Below, in pieces: positions 60,387 through 64,000 of a stretch of DNA of 64,000 bases (positions are counted from its first letter, which is position 1; each line of letters opens with the position of its first letter). A program made the translations under genes and the position numbers. Source of the stretch: JAEUOS01 sp965279115 (GTDB lineage: Bacteria; Pseudomonadota; Gammaproteobacteria; Burkholderiales; JAEUOS01); NCBI GenBank assembly GCA_965279115.1, contig OZ257137.1, positions 6,138,001-6,202,000 of the forward strand. Reading direction: 5' to 3'. Below the pieces are notes generated by a model, which saw only the letters and a program-made list of their open reading frames with translations, had not been told where the DNA came from and made no database searches.

Positions 60387-61397
60387 ATGACGACCCATCC
60401 CAAGGACGTCCTTTTCGTAGACGGCAGGCCGCTTCCGGCCATTCCGGTGTGCGAGCACTTCGCCGGCAACGAGAAATTCATCCGCCGCGCCTTCGAAAAG
60501 CAGCGCGCGACCGCCGTGGCTGGCCTCCCGGTTTTCGATGTCCTGTGTGATCTTGAGGACGGCGCGGCAGCCGGGCATGAGGGCGAAACGGCCGAAATGG
60601 CCGCGGAACTGGTCGCGGGGTCCGACAACTCCTACGGTCGTGCCGGGGTCCGGATTCACGACGCCAGCCACCCCCACTGCATGAAGGATGTCGAAACCGT
60701 CGTGCGCGTCGCCGGGGCCCGGCTGGCGTACATCACGCTGCCGAAGTGCGACAGCCGCATGGATGCCCTCAAGGTCGCCTCCTACATCAACCACGTCGCC
60801 GAGGAAAACGGCCACAATCGCCTGATTCCCCTGCACATCATGATCGAAACCCACAACGGGCTTCGCGAGGTGTTCGACATCGTCGATCTCGGCCAGATCG
60901 AGGGCGTGAATCTCGGCATCATGGATTTCGTCAGTTCGCACCAGGGCGCGATCCCCGCTTCCGCCATGTCGTCGCCGGGGCAGTTCGACCATCCGTTGAT
61001 ACGGCGCGCCAAGCTGGAAATCAGCGCGGCGGCGTTGGGCGCGGGCGCCTTGCCGATTCACGGCATAACGCAGGAATATCGCGACCCCGCGGTGGCGGAA
61101 GCTGATGCCCGGCGTGCACGCGAGGAATTCGGCTACCTGCGGCAATACAGCATCCACCCGGACCAGATCCTGCCCATCGTGCGCGGCATGCAGCCGAGCG
61201 CGCAAGAGATCGAGGATGCCACCGCCATACTGCTGGCTGCGCAGGCGGCCGCCTGGGGTCCGGTTGGCCACAAGGGCAAACTGCACGATCGCGCCAGCTT
61301 TCGTTATTTCTGGCAACTGCTTGACCGCGCCTGGCGCACCGGCGCAACCTTGCCGGCGGAGGCTGTCATGGCATTTTTCGACAAGGAACCACAATGA
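60387..61397 (+). CDS. HpcH/HpaI aldolase/citrate lyase family protein (CitE-like CoA ester lyase)
   Basis: 336 residues. The metal-dependent TIM barrel has the conserved DVLCDLEDGA near residue 55, PKCDSRMDAL, the acid residue in IMIETHNGLREV and a late SIHPDQILPI, which is shared with malyl-CoA and citramalyl-CoA lyases. The family cleaves or condenses CoA esters of C4-C5 hydroxyacids. It begins 47 bases after mdh and overlaps prpB by four bases (ATGA), so its product probably works with malate or methylcitrate metabolism. The exact substrate is not known. The ATG at 60387 is used. Confidence 0.87.
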   Translation: MTTHPKDVLFVDGRPLPAIPVCEHFAGNEKFIRRAFEKQRATAVAGLPVFDVLCDLEDGAAAGHEGETAEMAAELVAGSDNSYGRAGVRIHDASHPHCMKDVETVVRVAGARLAYITLPKCDSRMDALKVASYINHVAEENGHNRLIPLHIMIETHNGLREVFDIVDLGQIEGVNLGIMDFVSSHQGAIPASAMSSPGQFDHPLIRRAKLEISAAALGAGALPIHGITQEYRDPAVAEADARRAREEFGYLRQYSIHPDQILPIVRGMQPSAQEIEDATAILLAAQAAAWGPVGHKGKLHDRASFRYFWQLLDRAWRTGATLPAEAVMAFFDKEPQ

Positions 61398-62281
61398 GCA
61401 AGCAATCCGCGGGAGCCAAATTCCGCCAGGCCGTCAAGGACGAAAACCCGTTGCAGGTGGTGGGCACGATTACCGCCTACGCGGCCCGCATGGCCGAACG
61501 TACCGGCTACAAGGCCGTCTACCTGTCCGGCGGCGGCGTCGCCGCGAACTCGCTCGGCATGCCCGACCTCGGCATCAGCACCATGGAAGACGTGCTCACC
61601 GACGCGCGCCGCATCACGGCCGTGTGCAACCTCCCGCTGATGGTCGACATCGACACCGGCTGGGGCAGCGCCTTCAACATCGCCCGGACGATCAAGATGT
61701 TCACCCAGGCCGAGGTCGCCGCGGTGCATATGGAAGACCAGGTGAGCGCCAAGCGCTGCGGGCACCGCCCCGGCAAGGAAGTCGTCACCACCGGCGAGAT
61801 GGTCGACCGCATCAAGGCCGCGGTTGACGCCAAGACCGATGCCGATTTCGTGATCATGGCACGCACCGACGCGCTGGCCTCGGAAGGCCTGAATTCAGCC
61901 ATCGATCGCGCCTGCGCCTACGTGGAAGCCGGCGCCGACATGATTTTTCCGGAAGCCATCACCGAACTTGCGCAATACAAGAAAGTGAAGGAAGCCGTGA
62001 AGGTGCCCATCCTCGCCAACCTAACCGAATTCGGCTCGACGCCCATGTTCACGCTCGACGAGTTGCGCGGCGTCAATGTCGACATCGCCCTGTATTGCTG
62101 CGGCGCCTACCGTGCCATGAACGCCGCAGCGCTGAATTTCTACAAGGTGCTGCGCCGCGAAGGCACGCAGAAGAGCGTCGTGCCGACCATGCAGACACGC
62201 GCCGACCTCTACGATTACCTCGGCTACCACGACTACGAAAACAAACTCGATGCCCTGTTCTCGCAGGGCAAGGGCAAGTGA
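61394..62281 (+). CDS. prpB: 2-methylisocitrate lyase
   Basis: 295 residues. The catalytic signature KRCGH lies in EDQVSAKRCGHRPGKEVV, with VDIDTGWG and MARTDALASEGL upstream and downstream, as in PrpB rather than isocitrate lyase AceA. It splits 2-methylisocitrate into pyruvate and succinate, the last step of the methylcitrate cycle. It overlaps the CitE-like gene by four bases and precedes prpC by 23 bases. No prpR or prpD is in the window; acnD follows as the dehydratase. Confidence 0.95.
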   Translation: MSKQSAGAKFRQAVKDENPLQVVGTITAYAARMAERTGYKAVYLSGGGVAANSLGMPDLGISTMEDVLTDARRITAVCNLPLMVDIDTGWGSAFNIARTIKMFTQAEVAAVHMEDQVSAKRCGHRPGKEVVTTGEMVDRIKAAVDAKTDADFVIMARTDALASEGLNSAIDRACAYVEAGADMIFPEAITELAQYKKVKEAVKVPILANLTEFGSTPMFTLDELRGVNVDIALYCCGAYRAMNAAALNFYKVLRREGTQKSVVPTMQTRADLYDYLGYHDYENKLDALFSQGKGK

Positions 62282-62304
62282 CGCAGACCACAAAGGAGAA
62301 CAAC

Positions 62305-63462
62305 ATGAGCGAACAGCAAACCCCGACAACCGGCCCGAAGCCGAAAAAATCCGTCGCCCTGTCCGGCGTTGTCGCCGGCAACACCGCGATGTGCACCGTC
62401 GGCCGCACCGGCAACGACCTGCACTACCGCGGCTACGACATCCTTGACTTCGCTGACACCTGTGAATTCGAGGAGATCGCCTACCTGCTGGTCCATGGCA
62501 AGCTGCCCAACAAGGCGGAACTGGCCGGCTACAAGAAAAAGCTCAAGGCCCTGCGTGGCCTGCCTGCAGCGGTCAAGGCCGCACTGGAGGCCTTGCCCGC
62601 CTCCTCGCACCCGATGGACGTCATGCGCACCGGCGTCTCGGCCCTGGGTTGCGCCCTGCCCGAGAAGGACGACCACAATCACCCGGGCGCGCGCGACATA
62701 GCCGATCGCCTGATGGCCTCGCTGGGCTCGATGCTGCTTTACTGGTTCCACTTCAGCCAGAACGGCCGGCGCATCGAGGTCGAGACCGACGACGACTCCA
62801 TCGGCGGGCACTTCCTGCATCTACTGCATGGCGTGAAGCCCTCGGAATCCTGGGTCAAGGCGATGCACACCTCCCTGATCCTCTATGCCGAGCACGAATT
62901 CAACGCCTCGACCTTCACTTGCCGCGTGGTTGCAGGCACCGGATCCGACATGTACTCCGCCATCTGCGGCGGCATCGGCGCGCTGCGTGGCCCCAAGCAT
63001 GGGGGCGCCAACGAAGTGGCATTCGAAGTGCAGAAACGCTACGAGTCGCCGGACGAGGCGGAAGCCGACATCCGCGCGCGCGTCGAGAAGAAAGAGGTCG
63101 TGATCGGCTTCGGCCACCCCGTCTATACCATCTCCGATCCGCGCAACAAGGTGATCAAGGAAGTCGCACGCAAGCTTTCCAAAGAGGCCGGTGACACCAA
63201 GATGTTCGACATCGCCGAACGCCTCGAGTCGGTGATGTGGGACGCCAAGAAGATGTTTCCCAACCTCGACTGGTTCTCCGCCGTCAGTTACCACATGATG
63301 GGTGTTCCGACCGCGATGTTCACGCCGATTTTCGTCATCTCCCGCACCTCGGGCTGGGCCGCGCATGTCATCGAACAACGGCAGGACGGCAAGATCATCC
63401 GCCCCACTGCCAACTACACCGGCCCTGACGACCTCAAGTTCGTTCCGCTCGCCAAACGCTAA
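62305..63462 (+). CDS. prpC: 2-methylcitrate synthase
   Basis: 385 residues, shorter than gltA, as usual for PrpC. It begins SVALSGVVAGNTAMCTVGRTGNDLHYRGYDI, the methylcitrate synthase start, with LYAEHEFNASTFTCRV, GPKHGGANEVAFEV and GFGHPVYTISDPRNKVI. It condenses propionyl-CoA and oxaloacetate. The ATG at 62305 has an AAAGGAG site; the long upstream opening in this frame lies inside prpB and was rejected. It precedes acnD by 18 bases. Confidence 0.95.
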   Translation: MSEQQTPTTGPKPKKSVALSGVVAGNTAMCTVGRTGNDLHYRGYDILDFADTCEFEEIAYLLVHGKLPNKAELAGYKKKLKALRGLPAAVKAALEALPASSHPMDVMRTGVSALGCALPEKDDHNHPGARDIADRLMASLGSMLLYWFHFSQNGRRIEVETDDDSIGGHFLHLLHGVKPSESWVKAMHTSLILYAEHEFNASTFTCRVVAGTGSDMYSAICGGIGALRGPKHGGANEVAFEVQKRYESPDEAEADIRARVEKKEVVIGFGHPVYTISDPRNKVIKEVARKLSKEAGDTKMFDIAERLESVMWDAKKMFPNLDWFSAVSYHMMGVPTAMFTPIFVISRTSGWAAHVIEQRQDGKIIRPTANYTGPDDLKFVPLAKR

Positions 63463-63480
63463 CCGGCAACCATACCCGCC

Positions 63481-64000
63481 ATGAACACCGCCGATCGCAA
63501 GCCCCTGCCGGGCACTTCGCTATCCTATTTCGACGCCCGCGCGGCGATCGATCGCATCGCGCCAGGCGCTTACGACAAGCTGCCCTACACCTCGCGCGTT
63601 CTGGCGGAAAACCTGGTGCGCCGCTGCGAGCCGGCTCAGCTTGCTAACTCGCTCCGGCAGCTGATCGAGCGCAAGCGGGATCTGGATTTCCCCTGGTTCC
63701 CGGCACGCGTGGTCTGCCACGACATTCTCGGCCAGACTGCGCTGGTGGATCTGGCGGGCTTGCGCGACGCCATCGCCAAGGCCGGCGGCGACCCGGCCAA
63801 GGTCAATCCTGTAGTGCCGGTGCAGTTGATTGTGGACCACTCGCTGGCCGTCGAGTGTGGTGGATTCGATCCGGACGCATTCGCAAAGAACCGCGCCATC
63901 GAAGACCGCCGCAACGAGGACCGGTTTCATTTCATCGAGTGGACAAAACTCGCATTCGAGAACGTGGATGTGATCCCCGCCGGCAACGGCATCATGCACC
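63481..64000 (+). CDS. acnD: 2-methylcitrate dehydratase AcnD, N-terminal part
   Basis: 173 codons to the window edge. The start MNTADRKPLPGTSLSYFDARAAIDRIAPGAY and LPYTSRVLAENLVRRCEP and RKRDLDFPWFPARVVCHDILGQTALVDLA match the N-terminal aconitase domain of AcnD, the Fe-S 2-methylcitrate dehydratase of the PrpF-dependent methylcitrate cycle. The cluster cysteines come later and lie outside the window. It follows prpC by 18 bases. A general aconitase AcnA is possible but the N-terminus fits AcnD better. A prpF gene would be expected downstream. Confidence 0.88.
   Translation, partial: MNTADRKPLPGTSLSYFDARAAIDRIAPGAYDKLPYTSRVLAENLVRRCEPAQLANSLRQLIERKRDLDFPWFPARVVCHDILGQTALVDLAGLRDAIAKAGGDPAKVNPVVPVQLIVDHSLAVECGGFDPDAFAKNRAIEDRRNEDRFHFIEWTKLAFENVDVIPAGNGIMH

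Overview
The window is a gene-dense, GC-rich chromosomal segment from a betaproteobacterium, most likely order Burkholderiales. The main evidence is the number of Bug/TctC-type periplasmic binding proteins (seven in the first 33 kb), the sdhCDAB-sdhE-gltA-odhA-odhB-lpdA-zapE gene order, and a divergent GntR/mdh pair followed by methylcitrate-cycle genes. I saw no rRNA, tRNA, CRISPR array, insertion sequence or phage gene. No stretch longer than 300 bases lacks a gene.

Positions 1-4600: the 3' end of a dihydroorotate-dehydrogenase-like gene, an orphan Bug gene, and a compact minus-strand group made of a calcineurin-like phosphoesterase, a Ser/Thr kinase fused to a universal-stress domain, and two small membrane proteins (DUF2189, DUF2788).

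Positions 4680-25661: an aromatic-catabolism region. From 24706 down to 6720, twenty minus-strand genes follow one another with gaps of at most about 70 bases. They include the enzymes of the hydroxyquinol route: flavin hydroxylase, hydroxyquinol 1,2-dioxygenase, maleylacetate reductase and the two 3-oxoadipate CoA-transferase subunits. Between these lie an amidohydrolase, two beta-hydroxyacid dehydrogenases, an SDR, a carboxymuconolactone-decarboxylase-like protein, a RutE-like reductase, a fumarylacetoacetase-fold hydrolase, a metallo-beta-lactamase-fold hydrolase, a TauE/SafE exporter and four Bug proteins. A divergent IclR regulator sits at the head of the run with two matching 15-bp palindromes in the shared promoter region. 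The upper pathway, and so the true growth substrate, cannot be read from sequence alone.

Positions 25700-39300: an AI-2E-type exporter with a clear bidirectional terminator, an exported GlcG-like protein, an SDR/aldehyde dehydrogenase pair, an uncharacterised membrane-anchored protein, a hot-dog thioesterase, a Bug gene with a 3' frameshift, and a four-gene oligopeptide-type ABC transporter. Positions 39400-45930 on the plus strand carry fabI, then a translationally coupled cassette of FdrA, carbamate kinase, DUF2877 and DUF1116. This matches the allF-allK-allH-allG set for carbamoyl transfer from carbamoyl-oxamate and ATP recovery. A DUF2848 gene follows.

Positions 45970-64000: central carbon metabolism. 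On the minus strand are sdhC-D-A-B, sdhE and gltA, then odhA-odhB-lpdA (2-oxoglutarate dehydrogenase) and zapE. A GntR regulator and mdh diverge from a shared palindrome-bearing promoter. Downstream of mdh are a CitE-like lyase, prpB, prpC and the 5' part of acnD, which form the methylcitrate cycle for propionyl-CoA. The cycle shares oxaloacetate and succinate with the neighbouring TCA genes.
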